7,575 bases of DNA from CAJQQY01 sp964352225 (GTDB lineage: Bacteria > Bacteroidota > Bacteroidia > Chitinophagales > Saprospiraceae). Location of the stretch: positions 1 through 7,575 of the forward strand of contig CAYGRM010000329.1 in the NCBI GenBank assembly GCA_964352225.1. The letters are read 5' to 3'. Positions within the stretch are counted from its first letter, which is position 1; each line of letters opens with the position of its first letter. The notes beneath the pieces are model-generated. The model was not told the DNA's origin. It did not search any database and was given only the letters and a program-made list of their open reading frames with translations. Both the position numbers and the translations under genes were made by a program. Positions 1 through 5,968 of the stretch are shown here, piece after piece.

Positions 1-560
1 GAAGGATTCAATGAAGCTTCATCTGCGTCGATATAAAATAAATTGGGAACCGTACCTTTTTCAGGTTTTCGCACTTTGACTTGTTGGCGAGAAAGCAGTT
101 GTGTGATCTCAGAATTTGGATCATGCATATCTCCAGAGATAATTGCATGTTCTGGACAAACATTAACACAAGCTGGTTCGAGACCAACATCTACTCGGTG
201 TGCACAATAATTACATTTGGCTGCGGTATGCGTTTCGGGGTCAATGTAAAGTGCATCATAAGGACAAGCTTGCATGCATGATTTACAACCAATGCATCTG
301 TCTTTATTAAAGTCTACGATACCATCGTCTCGAAAATACAATGCTTCGGTTGGGCAAATTTCCACGCATGGAGCATCGGTGCAATGGTTACAGCGCATGA
401 CTGAAAACAATCGGCGAGTATTTGGAAACTCACCTTTTTCAACCTGCTTAACCCAAGTCCGATTGACTCCTACAGGAACTTGATGTTCCGATTTGCAGGC
501 GGTGGTACAGGCATGACAACCGATACATTTTCGATTATCGATTACAAATCCATATTTCAT
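1..560 (-). CDS. Four-cluster [4Fe-4S] ferredoxin subunit of a DMSO-reductase-family molybdoenzyme (SoeB/PsrB/PhsB type), 3' end outside window
   Basis: This is the electron-transfer subunit that would pass electrons between a molybdopterin catalytic subunit and a NrfD/PsrC-like quinone-interacting membrane subunit. The gene starts at the ATG at 560-558 and is open for 186 codons to the window edge, so its C-terminus is missing. Sixteen cysteines form four clusters: C12/C15/C18/C22, C57/C60/C65/C69, C89/C92/C95/C99 and C116/C119/C131/C135. This CxxCxxCxxxC plus CxxCx4CxxxC layout is that of DmsB, PsrB, PhsB, TtrB and SoeB. No Tat signal is visible at the N-terminus, as expected for a subunit exported with its partner or facing the cytoplasm. 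The promoter shares an ArsR-type operator with the neighbouring persulfide dioxygenase, which favours a sulfur substrate; sulfite oxidation (SoeABC-like) is my preferred inference. Polysulfide, thiosulfate or tetrathionate reductase remain possible, and the catalytic subunit lies outside the window. Confidence 0.9.
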   Translation of the reverse strand, partial: MKYGFVIDNRKCIGCHACTTACKSEHQVPVGVNRTWVKQVEKGEFPNTRRLFSVMRCNHCTDAPCVEICPTEALYFRDDGIVDFNKDRCIGCKSCMQACPYDALYIDPETHTAAKCNYCAHRVDVGLEPACVNVCPEHAIISGDMHDPNSEITQLLSRQQVKVRKPEKGTVPNLFYIDADEASLNP

Positions 561-615
561 ATTATTCGATTTTTCATTTTTCTAATAGTTTAATTTCTTT
601 GTATTTATGAATGCA

Positions 616-647
616 CTAATATATGAATGAAGTTTCATACTTTCAAA
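616..647 (-). promoter_or_regulatory. Promoter of the ferredoxin operon with embedded ArsR-type operator
   Basis: Read on the minus strand, TTTG (647-644) is followed by a 20-bp spacer and TATATTAG (623-616), a fair match to the Bacteroidota -33/-7 pair (TTTG, TAnnTTTG). A perfect inverted repeat TATGAA-N6-TTCATA occupies 622-639, filling most of the spacer and overlapping the -7 element by 2 bp, so a bound repressor should block RNA polymerase. A start near 611 would give a leader of about 50 nt. The 35-bp block 616-650 matches 2342-2376 at 31 of 35 positions. Confidence 0.7.
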
Positions 648-719
648 ACATAGGGATTGTTTTTTGTCTGATTCAAAGAATAAATAACTGAGGTCAGCTA
701 ATTTTTTAAAATAAAAAAG

Positions 720-753
720 AAAAGGCTTCTTACTTTTCAGTAGGAAGCCTTTT
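720..753 (-). terminator. Rho-independent terminator after the persulfide dioxygenase-rhodanese gene
   Basis: A 14-bp stem (720-733 pairing with 740-753, one G-T wobble) encloses a 6-nt loop. On the minus strand it is followed by a T-rich tail (TTTTCTTTTTTATTTT, with stem bases at its start). It begins 27 bp after the stop codon at 781, so it ends the dioxygenase transcript and separates it from the ferredoxin operon. The opposite strand also has a short T-run but no gene to serve. Confidence 0.88.
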
Positions 754-780
754 TAATCATATTTATTTTATTACCATAAA

Positions 781-2190
781 TTATTTTAAAGTAGATGGAC
801 AAACAAAATCCGAAGTTGGAATTTTGGAAGCTGCAATGTCATCAAATTTTCCTTGGACATTTACTAATTTGCTAAAACCTCTTGCTTTTAAAATAGAAGC
901 TGCGATGGTCGATCGGTATCCACTTCGACAATGCATATAATACTTCTTCTTTTTATCCACTTCACTCATATTTTCGTTGATCGTATCCAATGCAAAGTTT
1001 TGAGCATGCTCAACTTGTTCGCCAATAAATTCACTTGGCTTTCTAACATCTAAAACATTAATCTTTTTAGAATATTTTTTAGCAAACGTATCCACATCAA
1101 TAGTTTCGATAGTATCTACTTCTTGCCCTGCTTCTTCCCAGGCTTCAAATCCTCCTTTCAGATATCCAATCGCATTATCGTAACCAACTCTTGCTAATCG
1201 TTTCACCGTTTCTTTATTTTTTCCTCGTGGTGCAACAATTAAAATTGGTTGCTTCAAATCAGGAATTAATGCTCCCACCCAAGGTGCAAAACTTCCTTTC
1301 AAACCAATAAAAATTGAGTTAGGAATAAAACCTTTGACAAATTCTTCTTTGGTACGAACATCCAAAATCAAGGCACCCGTTTCATTGGCAGCAGCTTCAA
1401 AGGCACGAGGTGAAAGTGATTTCGCTCCACGCTTCATTACTGTATCGATACTTTCGTAACCTGCTTTATTGAGTGCTACATTTTTGGAAAAATAAATTGG
1501 CGGTGCAGCTAAACCATCCGTTAATTCTTTAATGAATTCTTCCTTCGTCATATCAGCTCGGAGTGCATAATTGGTTTTCTTTTGGTTGCCCAATGTATCC
1601 CAAGTTTCAGAACTCATATTTTTTCCACAAGCCGAGCCTGCACCATGTGCTGGGTATACCAAAACATTATTAGCCAAAGGCATAATCTTATTTCGTAAGC
1701 TGTCGAATAACCATCCTGCTAATTCTTCCTTCGTCAACTTTCCGTTCTTCTGAGCCAAATCAGGACGTCCAACATCACCTATAAATAAGGTGTCTCCTGT
1801 AAAGATGGCATAGTCTTTTTTCTTCTCATCCTTCAATAGGAAAGTAGTACTTTCTGGCGTGTGGCCAGGCGTATGTAAAACGGTGAAGGAAACTTTTCCT
1901 AATTTAAAGACCTCTCCGTCTTTAGCAACATGGACTTTATATTTAGTTTCGGCAGTTGGTCCATAAATAATTTTAGCGCCAGTTTTTTTAGCTAAATCAA
2001 CATGTCCTGAAACAAAGTCTGCATGAAAATGAGTTTCAAAAATGTATTTGATTTTTACTCCATTAGCTTTGGCTTTAGCGATGTAAGGTTCTGTTTCTCG
2101 AAGAGGATCGATGATCGCAGCTTCTCCATTGCTCTCAATATAGTATGCACCTTGTGCAAGACATCCAGTATATATTTGTTCTACTTTCAT
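781..2190 (-). CDS. CstB-like persulfide dioxygenase with pseudo-rhodanese and active rhodanese domains
   Basis: The predicted role is oxidation of persulfides to sulfite with O2, coupled to sulfur transfer, in the cytoplasm. The 469 residues form a metallo-beta-lactamase domain (about 1-240) and two rhodanese domains (about 250-360 and 365-460), the architecture of Staphylococcus aureus CstB. Expected iron ligands by ETHE1 analogy are H54, H110 (TPGH) and D133 (TGD), with H182 also in a family motif (YPAHG). The motif at 54-59 is HFHADF: phenylalanine replaces the last histidine of HxHxDH, as I recall for CstB. The first rhodanese domain has VAPRG at 319-323 where the catalytic cysteine should lie, so it is probably inactive. 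The second carries C421 in CRSGYRS (421-427) and should be active. The ATG at 2190 gives the usual family N-terminus; there is no Shine-Dalgarno sequence. Two promoters lie upstream, one ArsR-type and one Crp/Fnr-type. Family call is firm; exact substrate (glutathione, coenzyme A or other persulfide) is not. Confidence 0.92.
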   Translation of the reverse strand: MKVEQIYTGCLAQGAYYIESNGEAAIIDPLRETEPYIAKAKANGVKIKYIFETHFHADFVSGHVDLAKKTGAKIIYGPTAETKYKVHVAKDGEVFKLGKVSFTVLHTPGHTPESTTFLLKDEKKKDYAIFTGDTLFIGDVGRPDLAQKNGKLTKEELAGWLFDSLRNKIMPLANNVLVYPAHGAGSACGKNMSSETWDTLGNQKKTNYALRADMTKEEFIKELTDGLAAPPIYFSKNVALNKAGYESIDTVMKRGAKSLSPRAFEAAANETGALILDVRTKEEFVKGFIPNSIFIGLKGSFAPWVGALIPDLKQPILIVAPRGKNKETVKRLARVGYDNAIGYLKGGFEAWEEAGQEVDTIETIDVDTFAKKYSKKINVLDVRKPSEFIGEQVEHAQNFALDTINENMSEVDKKKKYYMHCRSGYRSTIAASILKARGFSKLVNVQGKFDDIAASKIPTSDFVCPSTLK

Positions 2191-2234
2191 TTTGAAAAAT
2201 TTATTTTTTTTAATTCTTTAATTTAATTCCACCA

Positions 2235-2278
2235 CAAAGATATACTTGGTTTTAAACTTACTTCGTGATGAGAATCAC
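2235..2278 (-). promoter_or_regulatory. Proximal dioxygenase promoter: Crp/Fnr-type box plus TAnnTTTG element
   Basis: The palindrome GTGAT-GAGA-ATCAC lies at 2265-2278. Exactly 22 bp downstream in the sense of transcription is TATCTTTG (2242-2235), a perfect TAnnTTTG -7 element. No TTTG is found where a -33 element should be, as expected for an activator-dependent promoter. With a start about 5 nt after the -7 element, the box would centre near -41.5 (class II activation) and the leader would be about 40 nt. The MFS promoter has identical spacing. Confidence 0.72.
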
Positions 2279-2341
2279 ACTAGACATTTATTTTTTAAAA
2301 TTCTTTCTCCCTTAATTTTCTCCATCTTTAATTCGCATCAG

Positions 2342-2374
2342 CTAATATATGAATAAAGTATCATACTTTGCAAA
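2342..2374 (-). promoter_or_regulatory. Distal dioxygenase promoter with embedded ArsR-type operator
   Basis: On the minus strand TTTG (2374-2371), a 21-bp spacer and TATATTAG (2349-2342) form a -33/-7 pair. The operator TATGAA-N6-ATCATA at 2348-2365 has one mismatch from perfect symmetry (position 2360) and overlaps the -7 element by 2 bp, as at the other two sites. No gene lies between this promoter and the dioxygenase start at 2190, so it should drive that gene with a leader of roughly 145 nt that runs through the proximal promoter. Confidence 0.65.
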
Positions 2375-2414
2375 CACAATAAAAACATATTTAATTTTGC
2401 TTAAAAAAATCAGG

Positions 2415-2801
2415 TTAGCACTTCAAGGTTCCTTCCGCGGGATTGGGATACATATTACTTTCATCTTCCTGTTCTCTTGGTTGAAGACATTGAAAATCTT
2501 TTTCTACTAGAATAAATAGAGTTTCATTTTCATTGAGATACATGTGATGTTGAAATCCAACTTGATTAGTCGTAGTCCATTTTTCCGCTATTAATTTCGG
2601 AACATTAACCACCATTATATTAGAATTGTACGTAGCATTTATTTCAGTAACATCTGAGACTTGTAGCAAATAATGCATTTTGGAAAAATTAGCATCTCCA
2701 AATTTCACCACCTCTTCCACCACTCCGTTTTCTTGAAATTCCAGAACTTCTTTTTGTGTTAGTCGAAGACGAATGGAGTTTCCTTTGATTCTTAATTTCA
2801 T
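2415..2801 (-). CDS. Small conserved protein of unknown function, resembling DUF7009
   Basis: Function unknown. The 128-residue soluble protein opens with MKLRIKGNSIRLRL and ends in an acidic, proline-containing tail (EDESNMYPNP, 112-121). From memory this pattern matches the DUF7009 family of Bacteroidota, a recollection that cannot be verified here. It has only two cysteines, C105 (FQC, after a hydrophobic strand FILVEKD) and C128, the very last residue; a histidine pair is at H85-H86. No signal peptide or membrane segment is visible. It sits 80 bp after the SulP gene and about 225 bp before the dioxygenase, all on one strand, so it may be read through from sulP. I see no strong promoter or terminator of its own. 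A link to sulfur or metal handling is suggested by location only. Confidence 0.75.
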   Translation of the reverse strand: MKLRIKGNSIRLRLTQKEVLEFQENGVVEEVVKFGDANFSKMHYLLQVSDVTEINATYNSNIMVVNVPKLIAEKWTTTNQVGFQHHMYLNENETLFILVEKDFQCLQPREQEDESNMYPNPAEGTLKC

Positions 2802-2881
2802 TTCTATGAGTTAAAATAAAAGATTTAAAAATAAGGTATGAGAAAATCATTTATCCTTAAGCTTAAATCTTTGATAGATTT

Positions 2882-4603
2882 TTATTCATCCTTATTGGTC
2901 TGCAAGGCATATTCGTGATACTGATGATCGGTTTTTTTATCAAAAAAATCAACGGCATGTTGAATGCGAAAAAAGAAATTTTCCTCTCCTATTTTCTCTA
3001 CGATTCCTGCACGATATAAAATATCCCTGATAGGTCCTTTAACCCCCACAAACTGAAACTGAATATTTCGATCATGACAAAACTCTATCACTTCTTCAAT
3101 TGCGTGTACTCCACTACTATCCATTCCGTTCATACTATCAGCATCCAAAATAAATAATTTTAATCCTTTTCCCTTTTCTAAAATTTCTGATTCTATTTTT
3201 TCTTTAAAGAAACTAACATTAGCAAAGTATAAACGAGCATCAAATCTAAAAATTAAAATGTCCTTTCGAACTTCTAAATGATCAAATCGATCTACATTTT
3301 TATAATGTGGTTTTCCAGGGATTTTTCCTAAAACTGCGGTATGTGGTTGAGTCGTTCTAAAAATAATTAAGCCTAAAGAAAGCACCACCCCAATTAAAAT
3401 TCCTTCTTCGATACCCAAAGAAAGTGTCCCTAAAAATGTGGCCAACATCATTAAAAAATCTCCTCGATCAGTATTCCATAAATGCTTGGCTTCTTTGAAA
3501 TCAATCAATCCAAAAACAGCTACCATAATTACGGAAGCTAATATCGCCTTCGGCAAATAGTAAAAAAGAGGGGTCAAAAATAAAAGCGTCAAGGCAATCA
3601 ATACTGCACTAAATATAGAAGCCATTCCTGATTTTGCACCAGTTTGATCATTGACTGCAGTTCTTGAAAATCCTCCGGTAGTTGGGAATGCTTGGAAAAA
3701 TGAACCCCCAATATTTGCTATTCCTAGAGCAATTAATTCTTGATTTGGAATAACTTGATAATTTTTATGCTTGGCTTGAATGGCTTTTGCAACCGCAATA
3801 CTTTCCATAAATCCTATAAATGAAATAGTGAACGCAATTGGTAACAATGCTTTTACATCTTCAATATTGAAGTTAGGAATACCAAAAGCAGGTAATCCTT
3901 TCGGAACCTCTCCAACGATTTTAACCCCTTCTTCATGCCATCCTAATCCCCAAACTGCCAAAATTCCAAATACCACCGCAAGTAGTGGCCCAGGAATAGG
4001 TAGTTTAACTTTTTTCACTAAAAGAATCAAACCGATGGCTACAATACCGATGGTAAAAGTTTGATAATTAATTGCATCTAGATTAGAAAATGCATTTCCA
4101 AGAACTTCATGGATATAATTACTACGAGGAATATTAATACCCAACAAATGCTTGAGTTGACTAAATCCTATAATCAAAGCTGCTGCTGAAGTAAATCCTG
4201 CAATGACTGGGTGTGATAAAAAATTGACTAAAAATCCTAATCGGAAAAGTCCCATCAATAATTGAATCACTCCAACCATTAATGCCAATGATATCGCCAA
4301 ACCAATAAATTCATTAATGTCACTCGCCAATTCTCCTACTCCTGCCGCAATCAAAAGTGCCACCATCGCGACCGGCCCTACTGCTAATTGTCTAGAGGTT
4401 CCAAAAATAGCATATAAAATCAAAGGAATAATCGAAGCATACAATCCATAAATTGGAGGCATCCCTGCCAACATCGCATAAGCCATACCTTGGGGAATGA
4501 GCATCACTCCGACAGTCAAACCTGCGACTAAATCTCCTTTAAAAAATTCTGAATTATATTTGGGTAACCATTCTAAGATGGGAAAGTACTGCTTGAAATT
4601 CAT
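2882..4603 (-). CDS. SulP (SLC26-type) inorganic anion permease with C-terminal STAS domain
   Basis: An integral inner-membrane anion transporter; sulfate is the likely but unproven substrate. At 573 residues it has the usual bacterial SulP length. Family landmarks are QGMAYA (38-43), GLYASIIP (53-60), GPVAM (76-80), an FMESIAVAK segment (265-273) with E267, and FPTTGGFSRTAVN (306-318). Hydrophobic segments run from about residue 25 to 415. The STAS domain (about 440-555) keeps the loop MDSSG (494-498), where anti-sigma-antagonist relatives are phosphorylated. The ATG at 4603 is the only plausible start, since an in-frame stop lies a short way upstream; a purine-rich GAGGAG abuts it directly. 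It follows the Crp/Fnr gene by 87 bp and is probably either cotranscribed with it or driven by a weak Crp/Fnr-type site at 4681-4694. Next to persulfide oxidation genes it could clear sulfate, but members of this family transport in either direction and may carry bicarbonate instead. Confidence 0.93.
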   Translation of the reverse strand: MNFKQYFPILEWLPKYNSEFFKGDLVAGLTVGVMLIPQGMAYAMLAGMPPIYGLYASIIPLILYAIFGTSRQLAVGPVAMVALLIAAGVGELASDINEFIGLAISLALMVGVIQLLMGLFRLGFLVNFLSHPVIAGFTSAAALIIGFSQLKHLLGINIPRSNYIHEVLGNAFSNLDAINYQTFTIGIVAIGLILLVKKVKLPIPGPLLAVVFGILAVWGLGWHEEGVKIVGEVPKGLPAFGIPNFNIEDVKALLPIAFTISFIGFMESIAVAKAIQAKHKNYQVIPNQELIALGIANIGGSFFQAFPTTGGFSRTAVNDQTGAKSGMASIFSAVLIALTLLFLTPLFYYLPKAILASVIMVAVFGLIDFKEAKHLWNTDRGDFLMMLATFLGTLSLGIEEGILIGVVLSLGLIIFRTTQPHTAVLGKIPGKPHYKNVDRFDHLEVRKDILIFRFDARLYFANVSFFKEKIESEILEKGKGLKLFILDADSMNGMDSSGVHAIEEVIEFCHDRNIQFQFVGVKGPIRDILYRAGIVEKIGEENFFFRIQHAVDFFDKKTDHQYHEYALQTNKDE

Positions 4604-4680
4604 CTCCTCTTGTTTTTTATGACTTTTAACTTTTTAAAATAAATTCGAATGCAAGTTCCGAATTTTAGAAATCAAAGTCC

Positions 4681-4694
4681 GTAACATTTATCAC
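4681..4694 (-). promoter_or_regulatory. Weak Crp/Fnr-type site upstream of sulP
   Basis: On the minus strand GTGAT-AAAT-GTTAC matches the GTGAT-N4-ATCAC motif at 8 of 10 positions, with one perfect half. It overlaps the stop codon of the crp-like gene and centres about 85 bp before the sulP start. At the spacing seen at the two strong sites the sequence is only a poor -7 element (GGAACTTG, 4659-4652). It may be a low-affinity autoregulatory site or chance. Confidence 0.3.
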
Positions 4695-5341
4695 AAAAGG
4701 TTAATTTTATTTCGTTCCAAAGTAACTACTCCGTTTCTTTCTAATTGTTTGAGTAATCTTGAAATTGCTTCTCGAGAAGCGTTCAAGTCGGAGGCAATTT
4801 CCTGATGAGTAGAATGCAAAACTCTAGAATTATTTGCTGCTGATTTCTCATGCAAATATTTTAAAAGTCGCTCATCCATTTTTTTGAAGGCAATTGTATC
4901 GATAGTTTTGATCATTTCTTGCATTCGCGAATCGTACGAACGCATTACAAAATTTTTCCAACTTGGATACTTTGACATCCACTCATCAACATATTTTACT
5001 GGAATGGCAATGACGGTGGAATCATCTTCGGCAGTAGTTCTGATATCGCTAAGTTTATCCATCATACAACATGAGAATGACATAGAACAAGTTTCCCCTG
5101 CGTACAAATAATACAGTAACAACTCTCTTCCATCTTCATCATCTTCTCTAACTACTTTAATTGATCCTTTGACTAGCAGAGGAACCAACTTCACGTAACT
5201 TCCAAAGTTCATAATCACTTCTCCTGCTCGAAAATGTTTAAGCGTTCCTACTTGAGCAATTTCTTTTTGTAGGGCTAATTCCGCAAGTCCCGGGAAATTT
5301 TGGTGAACGAGTTCAAATATTTCTTGGTTAAATTTTTCCAT
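4691..5341 (-). CDS. Crp/Fnr-family transcriptional regulator with a cysteine-rich effector pocket
   Basis: A DNA-binding regulator of 216 residues: an N-terminal cyclic-nucleotide-binding-like beta-barrel (about 15-130), a dimerisation helix (about 130-165) and a C-terminal winged helix. The recognition helix reads SREAISRLLK (189-198). It combines R190, E191 and R195, as in Crp, with S194, as in Fnr, a mix compatible with the GTGAT-N4-ATCAC sites at two promoters in this window. In the stretch where Crp holds its cAMP phosphate-binding cassette there is GETC...CC with C85, C91 and C92, and an R101 followed by TTA. The N-terminal cysteines that hold the Fe-S cluster in Fnr are absent, so it is not an Fnr-type oxygen sensor. 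The effector is unknown; a thiol or persulfide signal is my inference. Its ATG overlaps the stop of the upstream 58-codon gene (TAATG), indicating translational coupling. Confidence 0.92.
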   Translation of the reverse strand: MEKFNQEIFELVHQNFPGLAELALQKEIAQVGTLKHFRAGEVIMNFGSYVKLVPLLVKGSIKVVREDDEDGRELLLYYLYAGETCSMSFSCCMMDKLSDIRTTAEDDSTVIAIPVKYVDEWMSKYPSWKNFVMRSYDSRMQEMIKTIDTIAFKKMDERLLKYLHEKSAANNSRVLHSTHQEIASDLNASREAISRLLKQLERNGVVTLERNKINLL

Positions 5342-5517
5342 TATTGCTGTTTATCAATTTTAGCTTCGATTCGGTCGAGGCGTTTTTCTAATTGCATTAA
5401 TTTTTCCAAAATCAAAATGTGCGTTTTTTTTGCATCGATTCCGACTGGACTAGCATCGCTATGAATTTCTTTTGCAATTAAATCATAAAGTTCTTTTTCT
5501 ACTTTTAAATTCATCAT
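5341..5517 (-). CDS. Small coiled-coil protein (58 aa) translationally coupled to the Crp/Fnr regulator
   Basis: I do not recognise this family. The frame opens with two consecutive ATGs (5517 and 5514) and ends at TAA 5343-5341, whose final A is also the A of the regulator's ATG (TAATG). That 1-base overlap is strong evidence that the frame is translated. The product is soluble and highly charged. Residues 33-57 (HILILEKLMQLEKRLDRIEA and onward) show a leucine/isoleucine heptad pattern typical of a short coiled coil. There are no cysteines and no signal peptide. It is the first gene after the arsR terminator, so its own promoter must lie within 5518-5573, an AT-rich stretch where I cannot fix the elements. 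It could be a partner or modulator of the regulator, or serve mainly as a coupling leader. No Shine-Dalgarno sequence precedes it. Confidence 0.72.
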   Translation of the reverse strand: MMNLKVEKELYDLIAKEIHSDASPVGIDAKKTHILILEKLMQLEKRLDRIEAKIDKQQ

Positions 5518-5573
5518 TCAGGAGGCTTTATCTTATATTAAAATATGTATCTTATTTCATGTATTATAACCAA

Positions 5574-5605
5574 AGAAAAGCACTTTGGTTGCAAAGTGCT
5601 TTTCT
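5574..5605 (-). terminator. Rho-independent terminator after arsR
   Basis: A perfect 14-bp stem (5574-5587 with 5592-5605) encloses a 4-nt loop, 12 bp beyond the arsR stop codon. On the minus strand the 3' arm ends in TTTTCT and runs into TTGGTTATAA. It isolates arsR from the small-protein/regulator operon that follows. The stem is symmetric and could also work on the plus strand, where there is no gene. Confidence 0.87.
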
Positions 5606-5617
5606 ACAATATCTTTT

Positions 5618-5932
5618 TTACATATTACATTGACAATTTTCCAAACATTCAATAATCATCGAAACGTCTTTTTCTTTCAAGGAATACATCACACTTCTGC
5701 CCTCTCGCTTCGCAGTTAAAATTCCTTTTAGCCTCATATTCTGAAGATTATGTGAAGTGAGCGATTGCTCTGATCCCAGCATCGCACAAATCTCCGAAAC
5801 TGACAATCTTGGATGTTGCTCCAACAAGTGAATAATCGCTAATCTCATTGGATGAGCAACTGTCTTTAAAATAAAAGCAATTCGCTCTAATTTTTCTACC
5901 AGTTCATCGTTTAGTACGTTTTTACTTTCCAT
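5618..5932 (-). CDS. ArsR/SmtB-family transcriptional repressor
   Basis: A winged-helix repressor of 104 residues. The HTH spans about 43-75, with recognition-helix region SLTSHNLQNMRLKG (57-70), followed by the wing REGRSVMYSL (76-85). I chose the ATG at 5932: a longer open frame reaches 6052, but its extra 40 residues run through the operator and promoter and are unlike the family. Cysteines are C49 (SEICAML, at the start of the helix where ArsR has CxC) and C96, C100, C102 at the C-terminus (ECLENCQCNM). This is neither the full ArsR CxC site nor the C41/C107 pair of the persulfide sensors SqrR and BigR as I recall them. A metal or a thiol/persulfide ligand are both possible. Its promoter contains a perfect TATGAA-N6-TTCATA operator, implying autorepression. 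The same motif precedes the dioxygenase and ferredoxin genes, favouring a sulfur-related inducer. Confidence 0.92.
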   Translation of the reverse strand: MESKNVLNDELVEKLERIAFILKTVAHPMRLAIIHLLEQHPRLSVSEICAMLGSEQSLTSHNLQNMRLKGILTAKREGRSVMYSLKEKDVSMIIECLENCQCNM

Positions 5933-5936
5933 AATG

Positions 5937-5968
5937 TAAAAATATGAACATATATTCATAAATCCAAA
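5937..5968 (-). promoter_or_regulatory. arsR promoter with embedded autoregulatory operator
   Basis: On the minus strand TTTG (5968-5965), a 20-bp spacer and TATTTTTA (5944-5937) form the -33/-7 pair. TATGAA-N6-TTCATA at 5943-5960 is a perfect inverted repeat overlapping the -7 element by 2 bp. The arsR ATG begins only 4 nt after the -7 element, so the transcript may start at or next to the ATG and be leaderless. Confidence 0.7.

Noticed and set aside
81..483. Plus-strand frames opposite the ferredoxin gene
   Set aside because: Antisense to sixteen correctly spaced cluster cysteines on the minus strand; those cysteine codons create the open frames.
606..629. Direct repeat TATGAATG (606-613 and 622-629) as a second operator
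   Set aside because: The first copy has no TTCATA partner at the right distance; it is at best a lone half-site.
3780..4064. Plus-strand 94-codon frame inside sulP
   Set aside because: Antisense shadow of a well-conserved SulP region; no independent support.
4691..5341. Fnr-type oxygen sensor with an Fe-S cluster
   Set aside because: No N-terminal cysteine group; the three cysteines lie within the effector-pocket region instead.
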